NCBI GenBank assembly: GCA_943737045.1
Contig: CALSFV010000213.1
Location: forward strand, 1,239,001 to 1,303,000
Length of the DNA stretch: 64,000 nt
DNA from: Parapristionchus giblindavisi
Taxonomy: Eukaryota; Nematoda; Chromadorea; Rhabditida; Diplogasteridae
Reading direction: 5' to 3'
Shown here: positions 40,514-54,700 of the stretch, piece after piece
Layout: the number at the start of each line of letters is the position of its first letter
How positions within the stretch are numbered: position 1 is the stretch's first letter
Program-made: the position numbers and the translations under genes
The notes under the pieces: model-generated
Database searches by the model: none
Told to the model about the DNA's origin: nothing
Seen by the model: only the letters and a program-made list of their open reading frames with translations

Positions 40514-43500
40514 GATCGCCTTCACGCATGTTGCTCAGATTGATTGGTCTACAGCGGTGTAAACTCGACAAGGTAATACAGTGAATTATTGATTGACCGA
40601 TACCGAATAAAGATGTTTACATGTTGTTGTGATTTTACTCTTTGATCTTCTCTCAGTACTGTATAGTATTATGATACTGTATTTGTGATGAAGACGAATA
40701 TAATGGATTTAATTATATAGTTATCGTTTCAGACCGAGTCTTTCGACAAGTATGAGGGCTTTCACGCATCATATTGATTTTTCTACAGCGGTGTAAACTC
40801 GACAAGGTAATACAGTGAATTATTGATTGACCGATACCGAATAAAGATGTTTACATGTTGTTGTGATTTTAATCTTTGATCTTCTCTCAGTACTGTATAG
40901 TATTATGATACTGTATTTGTGATGAAGACGAATATAATGGATTTAATTATATAGTTAGTGTTTCAGACCGAGTCTTTCGACAAGTATGAGGGATTTCACG
41001 CATCATATTGATTGGTCTACAGCGGTATAAACTCGACAAGGTAATACAGTGAATTATTGATTGACCGATACCGAATAAAGATGTTTACATGTTGTTGTGA
41101 TTTTACTCTTTGATCTTCTCTCAGTACTGTATAGTATTATGATACTGTATTTGTGATGAAGACGAATATAATGGATTTAATTATATAGTTATCGTTTCAG
41201 ACCGAGTCTTTCGACAAGTATGAGGGCTTTCACGCATCATATTGATTGGTCTACAGCGGTGTAAACTCGACAAGGTAATACAGTGAATTATTGATTGACC
41301 GATACCGAATAAAGATGTTTACATGTTGTTGTGATTTTAATCTTTGATCTTCTCTCAGTACTGTATAGTATTATGATACTGTATTTGTGATGAAGACGAA
41401 TATAATGGATTTACTTATATAGTTAGTGTTTCAGACCGAGTCTTTCGACAAGTATGATCGCCTTCACGCATGTTGCTCAGATTGATTGGTCTACAGCGGT
41501 GTAAACTCGACAAGGTAATACAGTGAATTATTGATTGACCGATACCGAATAAAGATGTTTACATGTTGTTGTGATTTTACTCTTTGATCTTCTCTCAGTA
41601 CTGTATAGTATTATGATACTGTATTTGTGATGAAGACGAATATAATGGATTTAATTATATAGTTATCGTTTCAGACCGAGTCTTTCGACAAGTATGAGGG
41701 CTTTCACGCATCATATTGATTTTTCTACAGCGGTGTAAACTCGACAAGGTAATACAGTGAATTATTGATTGACCGATACCGAATAAAGATGTTTACATGT
41801 TGTTGTGATTTTAATCTTTGATCTTCTCTCAGTACTGTATAGTATTATGATACTGTATTTGTGATGAAGACGAATATAATGGATTTAATTATATAGTTAG
41901 TGTTTCAGACCGAGTCTTTCGACAAGTATGAGGGATTTCACGCATCATATTGATTGGTCTACAGCGGTATAAACTCGACAAGGTAATACAGTGAATTATT
42001 GATTGACCGATACCGAATAAAGATGTTTACATGTTGTTGTGATTTTACTCTTTGATCTTCTCTCAGTACTGTATAGTATTATGATACTGTATTTGTGATG
42101 AAGACGAATATAATGGATTTAATTATATAGTTATCGTTTCAGACCGAGTCTTTCGACAAGTATGAGGGCTTTCACGCATCATATTGATTGGTCTACAGCG
42201 GTGTAAACTCGACAAGGTAATACAGTGAATTATTGATTGACCGATACCGAATAAAGATGTTTACATGTTGTTGTGATTTTAATCTTTGATCTTCTCTCAG
42301 TACTGTATAGTATTATGATACTGTATTTGTGATGAAGACGAATATAATGGATTTACTTATATAGTTAGTGTTTCAGACCGAGTCTTTCGACAAGTATGAT
42401 CGCCTTCACGCATGTTGCTCAGATTGATTGGTCTACAGCGGTGTAAACTCGACAAGGTAATACAGTGAATTATTGATTGACCGATACCGAATAAAGATGT
42501 TTACATGTTGTTGTGATTTTACTCTTTGATCTTCTCTCAGTACTGTATAGTATTATGATACTGTATTTGTGATGAAGACGAATATAATGGATTTAATTAT
42601 ATAGTTATCGTTTCAGACCGAGTCTTTCGACAAGTATGAGGGCTTTCACGCATCATATTGATTTTTCTACAGCGGTGTAAACTCGACAAGGTAATACAGT
42701 GAATTATTGATTGACCGATACCGAATAAAGATGTTTACATGTTGTTGTGATTTTAATCTTTGATCTTCTCTCAGTACTGTATAGTATTATGATACTGTAT
42801 TTGTGATGAAGACGAATATAATGGATTTAATTATATAGTTAGTGTTTCAGACCGAGTCTTTCGACAAGTATGAGGGATTTCACGCATCATATTGATTGGT
42901 CTACAGCGGTATAAACTCGACAAGGTAATACAGTGAATTATTGATTGACCGATACCGAATAAAGATGTTTACATGTTGTTGTGATTTTACTCTTTGATCT
43001 TCTCTCAGTACTGTATAGTATTATGATACTGTATTTGTGATGAAGACGAATATAATGGATTTAATTATATAGTTATCGTTTCAGACCGAGTCTTTCGACA
43101 AGTATGAGGGCTTTCACGCATCATATTGATTGGTCTACAGCGGTGTAAACTCGACAAGGTAATACAGTGAATTATTGATTGACCGATACCGAATAAAGAT
43201 GTTTACATGTTGTTGTGATTTTAATCTTTGATCTTCTCTCAGTACTGTATAGTATTGTGATACTGTATTTGTGATGAAGACGAATATAATGGATTTACTT
43301 ATATAGTTAGTGTTTCAGACCGAGTCTTTCGACAAGTATGATCGCCTTCACGCATGTTGCTCAGATTGATTGGTCTACAGCGGTGTAAACTCGACAAGGT
43401 AATACAGTGAATTATTGATTGACCGATACCGAATAAAGATGTTTACATGTTGTTGTGATTTTACTCTTTGATCTTCTCTCAGTACTGTATAGTATTATGA

Positions 43501-45223
43501 TACTGTATTTGTGATGAAGACGAATATAATGGATTTAATTATATAGTTATCGTTTCAGACCGAGTCTTTCGACAAGTATGAGGGCTTTCACGCATCATAT
43601 TGATTGGTCTACAGCGGTGTAAACTCGACAAGGTAATACAGTGAATTATTGATTGACCGATACCGAATAAAGATGTTTACATGTTGTTGTGATTTTAATC
43701 TTTGATCTTCTCTCAGTACTGTATAGTATTATGATACTGTATTTGTGATGAAGACGAATATAATGGATTTAATTATATAGTTAGTGTTTCAGACCGAGTC
43801 TTTCGACAAGTATGAGGGATTTCACGCATCATATTGATTGGTCTACAGCGGTATAAACTCGACAAGGTAATACAGTGAATTATTGATTGACCGATACCGA
43901 ATAAAGATGTTTACATGTTGTTGTGATTTTACTCTTTGATCTTCTCTCAGTACTGTATAGTATTATGATACTGTATTTGTGATGAAGACGAATATAATGG
44001 ATTTAATTATATAGTTATCGTTTCAGACCGAGTCTTTCGACAAGTATGAGGGCTTTCACGCATCATATTGATTGGTCTACAGCGGTGTAAACTCGACAAG
44101 GTAATACAGTGAATTATTGATTGACCGATACCGAATAAAGATGTTTACATGTTGTTGTGATTTTAATCTTTGATCTTCTCTCAGTACTGTATAGTATTAT
44201 GATACTGTATTTGTGATGAAGACGAATATAATGGATTTACTTATATAGTTAGTGTTTCAGACCGAGTCTTTCGACAAGTATGATCGCCTTCACGCATGTT
44301 GCTCAGATTGATTGGTCTACAGCGGTGTAAACTCGACAAGGTAATACAGTGAATTATTGATTGACCGATACCGAATAAAGATGTTTACATGTTGTTGTGA
44401 TTTTACTCTTTGATCTTCTCTCAGTACTGTATAGTATTATGATACTGTATTTGTGATGAAGACGAATATAATGGATTTAATTATATAGTTATCGTTTCAG
44501 ACCGAGTCTTTCGACAAGTATGAGGGCTTTCACGCATCATATTGATTGGTCTACAGCGGTGTAAACTCGACAAGGTAATACAGTGAATTATTGATTGACC
44601 GATACCGAATAAAGATGTTTACATGTTGTTGTGATTTTAATCTTTGATCTTCTCTCAGTACTGTATAGTATTATGATACTGTATTTGTGATGAAGACGAA
44701 TATAATGGATTTAATTATATAGTTAGTGTTTCAGACCGAGTCTTTCGACAAGTATGAGGGATTTCACGCATCATATTGATTGGTCTACAGCGGTATAAAC
44801 TCGACAAGGTAATACAGTGAATTATTGATTGACCGATACCGAATAAAGATGTTTACATGTTGTTGTGATTTTACTCTTTGATCTTCTCTCAGTACTGTAT
44901 AGTATTATGATACTGTATTTGTGATGAAGACGAATATAATGGATTTAATTATATAGTTATCGTTTCAGACCGAGTCTTTCGACAAGTATGAGGGCTTTCA
45001 CGCATCATATTGATTGGTCTACAGCGGTGTAAACTCGACAAGGTAATACAGTGAATTATTGATTGACCGATACCGAATAAAGATGTTTACATGTTGTTGT
45101 GTTTTTATTCTTTGATCTTCTCTCAGTACTGTATCGTATTATGATACTGTATTTGTGATGAAGACGAATATAATGGATTTAATTATATAGTTAGTGTTTC
45201 AGACCTAGTCTTTCGACAAGTAT
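40514..45223 (+). repeat. Tandem 942-bp higher-order repeat (4-mer)
   Basis: The gatcgcc monomer start falls at 40,514, 41,456, 42,398, 43,340 and 44,282: four exact 942-bp periods. Each unit is one 240-bp monomer with gattttactc, then three 234-bp monomers beginning gagggct, gagggat and gagggct. The first three units carry gattttt in place of gattggt in the second monomer (40,778, 41,720 and 42,662); later units do not. This is the most regular higher-order unit in the window. Confidence 0.9.
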
Positions 45224-48200
45224 GAGGGCTTTCACGCATCATATTGATTGGTCTACAGCGGTATAAACTCGACAAGGTAATACAGTGAATTATTGATTGA
45301 CCGATACCGAATAAAGATGTTTACATGTTGTTGTGATTTTACTCTTTGATCTTCTCTCAGTACTGTATAGTATTATGATACTGTATTTGTGATGAAGACG
45401 AATATAATGGATTTAATTATATAGTTATCGTTTCAGACCGAGTCTTTCGACAAGTATGAGGGCTTTCACGCATCATATTGATTGGTCTACAGCGGTGTAA
45501 ACTCGACAAGGTAATACAGTGAATTATTGATTGACCGATACCGAATAAAGATGTTTACATGTTGTTGTGATTTTAATCTTTGATCTTCTCTCAGTACTGT
45601 ATAGTATTATGATACTGTATTTGTGATGAAGACGAATATAATGGATTTAATTATATAGTTAGTGTTTCAGACCGAGTCTTTCGACAAGTATGAGGGATTT
45701 CACGCATCATATTGATTGGTCTACAGCGGTATAAACTCGACAAGGTAATACAGTGAATTATTGATTGACCGATACCGAATAAAGATGTTTACATGTTGTT
45801 GTGATTTTACTCTTTGATCTTCTCTCAGTACTGTATAGTATTATGATACTGTATTTGTGATGAAGACGAATATAATGGATTTAATTATATAGTTATCGTT
45901 TCAGACCGAGTCTTTCGACAAGTATGAGGGCTTTCACGCATCATATTGATTGGTCTACAGCGGTGTAAACTCGACAAGGTAATACAGTGAATTATTGATT
46001 GACCGATACCGAATAAAGATGTTTACATGTTGTTGTGTTTTTATTCTTTGATCTTCTCTCAGTACTGTATCGTATTATGATACTGTATTTGTGATGAAGA
46101 CGAATATAATGGATTTAATTATATAGTTAGTGTTTCAGACCTAGTCTTTCGACAAGTATGAGGGCTTTCACGCATCATATTGATTGGTCTACAGCGGTAT
46201 AAACTCGACAAGGTAATACAGTGAATTATTGATTGACCGATACCGAATAAAGATGTTTACATGTTGTTGTGATTTTACTCTTTGATCTTCTCTCAGTACT
46301 GTATAGTATTATGATACTGTATTTGTGATGAAGACGAATATAATGGATTTAATTATATAGTTATCGTTTCAGACCGAGTCTTTCGACAAGTATGAGGGCT
46401 TTCACGCATCATATTGATTGGTCTACAGCGGTGTAAACTCGACAAGGTAATACAGTGAATTATTGATTGACCGATACCGAATAAAGATGTTTACATGTTG
46501 TTGTGATTTTAATCTTTGATCTTCTCTCAGTACTGTATAGTATTATGATACTGTATTTGTGATGAAGACGAATATAATGGATTTAATTATATAGTTAGTG
46601 TTTCAGACCGAGTCTTTCGACAAGTATGAGGGATTTCACGCATCATATTGATTGGTCTACAGCGGTATAAACTCGACAAGGTAATACAGTGAATTATTGA
46701 TTGACCGATACCGAATAAAGATGTTTACATGTTGTTGTGATTTTACTCTTTGATCTTCTCTCAGTACTGTATAGTATTATGATACTGTATTTGTGATGAA
46801 GACGAATATAATGGATTTAATTATATAGTTATCGTTTCAGACCGAGTCTTTCGACAAGTATGAGGGCTTTCACGCATCATATTGATTGGTCTACAGCGGT
46901 GTAAACTCGACAAGGTAATACAGTGAATTATTGATTGACCGATACCGAATAAAGATGTTTACATGTTGTTGTGATTTTAATCTTTGATCTTCTCTCAGTA
47001 CTGTATAGTATTATGATACTGTATTTGTGATGAAGACGAATATAATGGATTTAATTATATAGTTAGTGTTTCAGACCGAGTCTTTCGACAAGTATGAGGG
47101 ATTTCACGCATCATATTGATTGGTCTACAGCGGTATAAACTCGACAAGGTAATACAGTGAATTATTGATTGACCGATACCGAATAAAGATGTTTACATGT
47201 TGTTGTGATTTTACTCTTTGATCTTCTCTCAGTACTGTATAGTATTATGATACTGTATTTGTGATGAAGACGAATATAATGGATTTAATTATATAGTTAT
47301 CGTTTCAGACCGAGTCTTTCGACAAGTATGAGGGCTTTCACGCATCATATTGATTGGTCTACAGCGGTGTAAACTCGACAAGGTAATACAGTGAATTATT
47401 GATTGACCGATACCGAATAAAGATGTTTACATGTTGTTGTGTTTTTATTCTTTGATCTTCTCTCAGTACTGTATCGTATTATGATACTGTATTTGTGATG
47501 AAGACGAATATAATGGATTTAATTATATAGTTAGTGTTTCAGACCTAGTCTTTCGACAAGTATGAGGGCTTTCACGCATCATATTGATTGGTCTACAGCG
47601 GTATAAACTCGACAAGGTAATACAGTGAATTATTGATTGACCGATACCGAATAAAGATGTTTACATGTTGTTGTGATTTTAATCTTTGATCTTCTCTCAG
47701 TACTGTATAGTATTATGATACTGTATTTGTGATGAAGACGAATATAATGGATTTACTTATATAGTTAGTGTTTCAGACCGTGTCTTTCGACAAGTATGAT
47801 CGCCTTCACGCATGTTGCTCAGATTGATTGGTCTACAGCGGTGTAAACTCGACAAGGTAATACAGTGAATTATTGATTGACCGATACCGAATAAAGATGT
47901 TTACATGTTGTTGTGATTTTACTCTTTGATCTTCTCTCAGTACTGTATAGTATTATGATACTGTATTTGTGATGAAGACGAATATAATGGATTTAATTAT
48001 ATAGTTATCGTTTCAGACCGAGTCTTTCGACAAGTATGAGGGCTTTCACGCATCATATTGATTTTTCTACAGCGGTGTAAACTCGACAAGGTAATACAGT
48101 GAATTATTGATTGACCGATACCGAATAAAGATGTTTACATGTTGTTGTGATTTTAATCTTTGATCTTCTCTCAGTACTGTATAGTATTATGATACTGTAT

Positions 48201-49720
48201 TTGTGATGAAGACGAATATAATGGATTTAATTATATAGTTAGTGTTTCAGACCGAGTCTTTCGACAAGTATGAGGGCTTTCACGCATCATATTGATTGGT
48301 CTACAGCGGTGTAAACTCGACAAGGTAATACAGTGAATTATTGATTGACCGATACCGAATAAAGATGTTTACATGTTGTTGTGATTTTAATCTTTGATCT
48401 TCTCTCAGTACTGTATAGTATTATGATACTGTATTTGTGATGAAGACGAATATAATGGATTTAATTATATAGTTATCGTTTCAGACCGAGTCTTTCGACA
48501 AGTATGAGGGCTTTCACGCATCATATTGATTGGTCTACAGCGGTGTAAACTCGACAAGGTAATACAGTGAATTATTGATTGACCGATACCGAATAAAGAT
48601 GTTTACATGTTGTTGTGATTTTAATCTTTGATCTTCTCTCAGTACTGTATAGTATTATGATACTGTATTTGTGATGAAGACGAATATAATGGATTTAATT
48701 ATATAGTTAGTGTTTCAGACCGAGTCTTTCGACAAGTATGAGGGATTTCACGCATCATATTGATTGGTCTACAGCGGTATAAACTCGACAAGGTAATACA
48801 GTGAATTATTGATTGACCGATACCGAATAAAGATGTTTACATGTTGTTGTGATTTTACTCTTTGATCTTCTCTCAGTACTGTATAGTATTATGATACTGT
48901 ATTTGTGATGAAGACGAATATAATGGATTTAATTATATAGTTATCGTTTCAGACCGAGTCTTTCGACAAGTATGAGGGCTTTCACGCATCATATTGATTG
49001 GTCTACAGCGGTGTAAACTCGACAAGGTAATACAGTGAATTATTGATTGACCGATACCGAATAAAGATGTTTACATGTTGTTGTGTTTTTATTCTTTGAT
49101 CTTCTCTCAGTACTGTATCGTATTATGATACTGTATTTGTGATGAAGACGAATATAATGGATTTAATTATATAGTTAGTGTTTCAGACCTAGTCTTTCGA
49201 CAAGTATGAGGGCTTTCACGCATCATATTGATTGGTCTACAGCGGTATAAACTCGACAAGGTAATACAGTGAATTATTGATTGACCGATACCGAATAAAG
49301 ATGTTTACATGTTGTTGTGATTTTAATCTTTGATCTTCTCTCAGTACTGTATAGTATTATGATACTGTATTTGTGATGAAGACGAATATAATGGATTTAC
49401 TTATATAGTTAGTGTTTCAGACCGTGTCTTTCGACAAGTATGATCGCCTTCACGCATGTTGCTCAGATTGATTGGTCTACAGCGGTGTAAACTCGACAAG
49501 GTAATACAGTGAATTATTGATTGACCGATACCGAATAAAGATGTTTACATGTTGTTGTGATTTTACTCTTTGATCTTCTCTCAGTACTGTATAGTATTAT
49601 GATACTGTATTTGTGATGAAGACGAATATAATGGATTTAATTATATAGTTATCGTTTCAGACCGAGTCTTTCGACAAGTATGAGGGCTTTCACGCATCAT
49701 ATTGATTTTTCTACAGCGGT
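45201..49720 (+). repeat. Mixed 4-, 6- and 7-mer higher-order repeats
   Basis: The tracer gacctagtc lies at 45,201, 46,137, 47,541 and 49,185 (spacings 936, 1404 and 1644 bp). The tracer gattttt lies at 48,062 and 49,706 (1644 bp). The two tracers agree on a 1644-bp, seven-monomer duplication between about 47.5 and 50.8 kb. Confidence 0.8.
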
Positions 49721-51289
49721 GTAAACTCGACAAGGTAATACAGTGAATTATTGATTGACCGATACCGAATAAAGATGTTTACATGTTGTTGTGATTTTAA
49801 TCTTTGATCTTCTCTCAGTACTGTATAGTATTATGATACTGTATTTGTGATGAAGACGAATATAATGGATTTAATTATATAGTTAGTGTTTCAGACCGAG
49901 TCTTTCGACAAGTATGAGGGCTTTCACGCATCATATTGATTGGTCTACAGCGGTGTAAACTCGACAAGGTAATACAGTGAATTATTGATTGACCGATACC
50001 GAATAAAGATGTTTACATGTTGTTGTGATTTTAATCTTTGATCTTCTCTCAGTACTGTATAGTATTATGATACTGTATTTGTGATGAAGACGAATATAAT
50101 GGATTTACTTATATAGTTAGTGTTTCAGACCGAGTCTTTCGACAAGTATGATCGCCTTCACGCATGTTGCTCAGATTGATTGGTCTACAGCGGTGTAAAC
50201 TCGACAAGGTAATACAGTGAATTATTGATTGACCGATACCGAATAAAGATGTTTACATGTTGTTGTGATTTTACTCTTTGATCTTCTCTCAGTACTGTAT
50301 AGTATTATGATACTGTATTTGTGATGAAGACGAATATAATGGATTTAATTATATAGTTATCGTTTCAGACCGAGTCTTTCGACAAGTATGAGGGCTTTCA
50401 CGCATCATATTGATTGGTCTACAGCGGTGTAAACTCGACAAGGTAATACAGTGAATTATTGATTGACCGATACCGAATAAAGATGTTTACATGTTGTTGT
50501 GATTTTAATCTTTGATCTTCTCTCAGTACTGTATAGTATTATGATACTGTATTTGTGATGAAGACGAATATAATGGATTTAATTATATAGTTAGTGTTTC
50601 AGACCGAGTCTTTCGACAAGTATGAGGGATTTCACGCATCATATTGATTGGTCTACAGCGGTATAAACTCGACAAGGTAATACAGTGAATTATTGATTGA
50701 CCGATACCGAATAAAGATGTTTACATGTTGTTGTGATTTTACTCTTTGATCTTCTCTCAGTACTGTATAGTATTATGATACTGTATTTGTGATGAAGACG
50801 AATATAATGGATTTAATTATATAGTTATCGTTTCAGACCGAGTCTTTCGACAAGTATGAGGGCTTTCACGCATCATATTGATTGGTCTACAGCGGTGTAA
50901 ACTCGACAAGGTAATACAGTGAATTATTGATTGACCGATACCGAATAAAGATGTTTACATGTTGTTGTGATTTTAATCTTTGATCTTCTCTCAGTACTGT
51001 ATAGTATTATGATACTGTATTTGTGATGAAGACGAATATAATGGATTTAATTATATAGTTAGTGTTTCAGACCGAGTCTTTCGACAAGTATGAGGGATTT
51101 CACGCATCATATTGATTGGTCTACAGCGGTATAAACTCGACAAGGTAATACAGTGAATTATTGATTGACCGATACCGAATAAAGATGTTTACATGTTGTT
51201 GTGATTTTACTCTTTGATCTTCTCTCAGTACTGTATCGTATTATGATACTGTATTTGTGATGAAGACGAATATAATGGATTTAATTATA

Positions 51290-51455
51290 CAGTACAGCAG
51301 AATCCCCCAGTGAAAATGGGCGCCCCGGGTGACCCGGGGAGCCCATGAGGCCCCTCGATTTTTTACGCTTTGAATGATGAATATCAGCCTTTCAAATTGT
51401 TTGCGTTGTTTTACTCCAGAGTTGACGGAATTAATCAAAGAAATTTTGGAATTTT
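51290..51455 (+). repeat. MITE left terminal inverted repeat
   Basis: Left arm, nearly identical to the reverse complement of 51,626-51,791. Identity is highest in the outer 131 nt and falls toward the spacer. It includes an interrupted GC-rich palindrome at 51,318-51,344 (GGGCGCCCCGGGT, then ACCCGGGGAGCCC), which stands out against the AT-rich surroundings. Confidence 0.88.
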
Positions 51456-51625
51456 ATAAATTACGTAGCCTGAGAAAAAATATTGAAAATTATATTTTTT
51501 ATTAATTTTTGGCAAATGCCGCGCGAAAATTTTGCATAACTCGCGCACGCTCGGCAAATTCTATCGCAAAGTGAAATCTTCACAGCATTTCTTTTTCTTA
51601 TCACAATTCAGTTGACAAGCATTTA

Positions 51626-51791
51626 AAAATTCCAAACTTTAATTGATAAATTCAATCAAATCTGGAGTAAAACAACTCAAACAATTTGAAAGGCTGATAT
51701 TCATCATTCAAAGCGTAAATAATCGAGGGGCCTCATGGGCTCCCCGGGTCACCCGGGGCGCCCATTTTCACTGGGGGATTCTGCAGTACTG
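51626..51791 (-). repeat. MITE right terminal inverted repeat
   Basis: Right arm of the foldback element, mirror of 51,290-51,455. Its GC palindrome lies at 51,737-51,763. The outermost octamer CAGTACTG is itself palindromic and is followed by the TA duplication. Confidence 0.88.
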
Positions 51792-54700
51792 TATAGTTAG
51801 TGTTTCAGACCTAGTCTTTCGACAAGTATGAGGGCTTTCACGCATCATATTGATTGGTCTACAGCGGTATAAACTCGACAAGGTAATACAGTGAATTATT
51901 GATAGACCGATACCGAATAAAGATGTTTACATGTTGTTGTGATTTTAATCTTTGATCTTCTCTCAGTACTGTATAGTATTATGATACTGTATTTGTGATG
52001 AAGACGAATATAATGGATTTACTTATATAGTTAGTGTTTCAGACCGAGTCTTTCGACAAGTATGATCGCCTTCACGCATGTTGCTCAGATTGATTGGTCT
52101 ACAGCGGTGTAAACTCGACAAGGTAATACAGTGAATTATTGATTGACCGATACCGAATAAAGATGTTTACATGTTGTTGTGATTTTACTCTTTGATCTTC
52201 TCTCAGTACTGTATAGTATTATGATACTGTATTTGTGATGAAGACGAATATAATGGATTTAATTATATAGTTATCGTTTCAGACCGAGTCTTTCGACAAG
52301 TATGAGGGCTTTCACGCATCATATTGATTTTTCTACAGCGGTGTAAACTCGACAAGGTAATACAGTGAATTATTGATTGACCGATACCGAATAAAGATGT
52401 TTACATGTTGTTGTGATTTTAATCTTTGATCTTCTCTCAGTACTGTATAGTATTATGATACTGTATTTGTGATGAAGACGAATATAATGGATTTAATTAT
52501 ATAGTTAGTGTTTCAGACCGAGTCTTTCGACAAGTATGAGGGCTTTCACGCATCATATTGATTGGTCTACAGCGGTGTAAACTCGACAAGGTAATACAGT
52601 GAATTATTGATTGACCGATACCGAATAAAGATGTTTACATGTTGTTGTGATTTTAATCTTTGATCTTCTCTCAGTACTGTATAGTATTATGATACTGTAT
52701 TTGTGATGAAGACGAATATAATGGATTTACTTATATAGTTAGTGTTTCAGACCGAGTCTTTCGACAAGTATGATCGCCTTCACGCATGTTGCTCAGATTG
52801 ATTGGTCTACAGCGGTGTAAACTCGACAAGGTAATACAGTGAATTATTGATTGACCGATACCGAATAAAGATGTTTACATGTTGTTGTGATTTTACTCTT
52901 TGATCTTCTCTCAGTACTGTATAGTATTATGATACTGTATTTGTGATGAAGACGAATATAATGGATTTAATTATATAGTTATCGTTTCAGACCGAGTCTT
53001 TCGACAAGTATGAGGGCTTTCACGCATCATATTGATTGGTCTACAGCGGTGTAAACTCGACAAGGTAATACAGTGAATTATTGATTGACCGATACCGAAT
53101 AAAGATGTTTACATGTTGTTGTGATTTTAATCTTTGATCTTCTCTCAGTACTGTATAGTATTATGATACTGTATTTGTGATGAAGACGAATATAATGGAT
53201 TTAATTATATAGTTAGTGTTTCAGACCGAGTCTTTCGACAAGTATGAGGGATTTCACGCATCATATTGATTGGTCTACAGCGGTATAAACTCGACAAGGT
53301 AATACAGTGAATTATTGATTGACCGATACCGAATAAAGATGTTTACATGTTGTTGTGATTTTACTCTTTGATCTTCTCTCAGTACTGTATAGTATTATGA
53401 TACTGTATTTGTGATGAAGACGAATATAATGGATTTAATTATATAGTTATCGTTTCAGACCGAGTCTTTCGACAAGTATGAGGGCTTTCACGCATCATAT
53501 TGATTGGTCTACAGCGGTGTAAACTCGACAAGGTAATACAGTGAATTATTGATTGACCGATACCGAATAAAGATGTTTACATGTTGTTGTGATTTTAATC
53601 TTTGATCTTCTCTCAGTTCTGTATAGTATTATGATACTTTATTTGTGATGAAGACGAATATAATGGATTTAATTATATAGTTAGTGTTTCAGACCGAGTC
53701 TTTCGACAAGTATGAGGGATTTCACGCATCATATTGATTGGTCTACAGCGGTATAAACTCGACAAGGTAATACAGTGAATTATTGATTGACCGATACCGA
53801 ATAAAGATGTTTACATGTTGTTGTGATTTTACTCTTTGATCTTCTCTCAGTACTGTATAGTATTATGATACTGTATTTGTGATGAAGACGAATATAATGG
53901 ATTTAATTATATAGTTATCGTTTCAGACCGAGTCTTTCGACAAGTATGAGGGCTTTCACGCATCATATTGATTGGTCTACAGCGGTGTAAACTCGACAAG
54001 GTAATACAGTGAATTATTGATTGACCGATACCGAATAAAGATGTTTACATGTTGTTGTGTTTTTATTCTTTGATCTTCTCTCAGTACTGTATCCTATTAT
54101 GATACTGTATTTGTGATGAAGACGAATATAATGGATTTAATTATATAGTTAGTGTTTCAGACCTAGTCTTTCGACAAGTATGAGGGCTTTCACGCATCAT
54201 ATTGATTGGTCTACAGCGGTATAAACTCGACAAGGTAATACAGTGAATTATTGATTGACCGCTACCGAATAAAGATGTTTACATGTTGTTGTGATTTTAA
54301 TCTTTGATCTTCTCTCAGTACTGTATAGTATTATGATACTGTATTTGTGATGAAGACGAATATAATGGATTTACTTATATAGTTAGTGTTTCAGACCGAG
54401 TCTTTCGACAAGTATGATCGCCTTCACGCATGTTGCTCAGATTGATTGGTCTACAGCGGTGTAAACTCGACAAGGTAATACAGTGAATTATTGATTGACC
54501 GATACCGAATAAAGATGTTTACATGTTGTTGTGATTTTACTCTTTGATCTTCTCTCAGTACTGTATAGTATTATGATACTGTATTTGTGATGAAGACGAA
54601 TATAATGGATTTAATTATATAGTTATCGTTTCAGACCGAGTCTTTCGACAAGTATGAGGGCTTTCACGCATCATATTGATTTTTCTACAGCGGTGTAAAC

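Larger units (their letters stand above)
17031..51289 (+). repeat. Satellite array, segment B (234/240-bp monomers)
   Basis: About 145 monomers of the same satellite and orientation, from the Helitron right flank to the MITE. The array continues in phase across the Helitron when the insert is removed. Variants restricted to parts of this segment include gacggcc starts (17.6-24.2 kb), gattttactc (22-51 kb), gattttt for gattggt (40.7-49.7 kb) and gacctagtc (37-49 kb). One monomer near 34,520 lacks 7 bp between two short cttct repeats. I find no gene, RNA gene or further insertion in it. Confidence 0.98.
51290..51791. mobile_element. Tc1/mariner-type MITE, 502 bp
   Basis: A foldback element whose ends are inverted repeats of about 166 bp. 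The outer 131 nt of each arm match with only about three mismatches. Termini read CAGTACAG (left) and, on the reverse strand, CAGTACTG (right), followed by CAGAATCCCCCAGTG on both. TA is duplicated on both sides (51,288-51,289 and 51,792-51,793). Deleting the element plus one TA restores the monomer sequence aattatatagttag. CAGT ends and a TA duplication are hallmarks of the Tc1/mariner superfamily. The spacer of about 170 bp is AT-rich and encodes no transposase, so this is a non-autonomous MITE. Short mirrored open frames in the two arms (about 62-65 codons) arise from the inverted repeat and are not genes. Confidence 0.88.

Noticed and set aside
51241..51831. Two mirrored open frames with similar proteins (GASWAPRVTRGAHFHWG) in the MITE arms
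   Set aside because: They are the same inverted repeat read outward from each side and run into satellite; no transposase motif.
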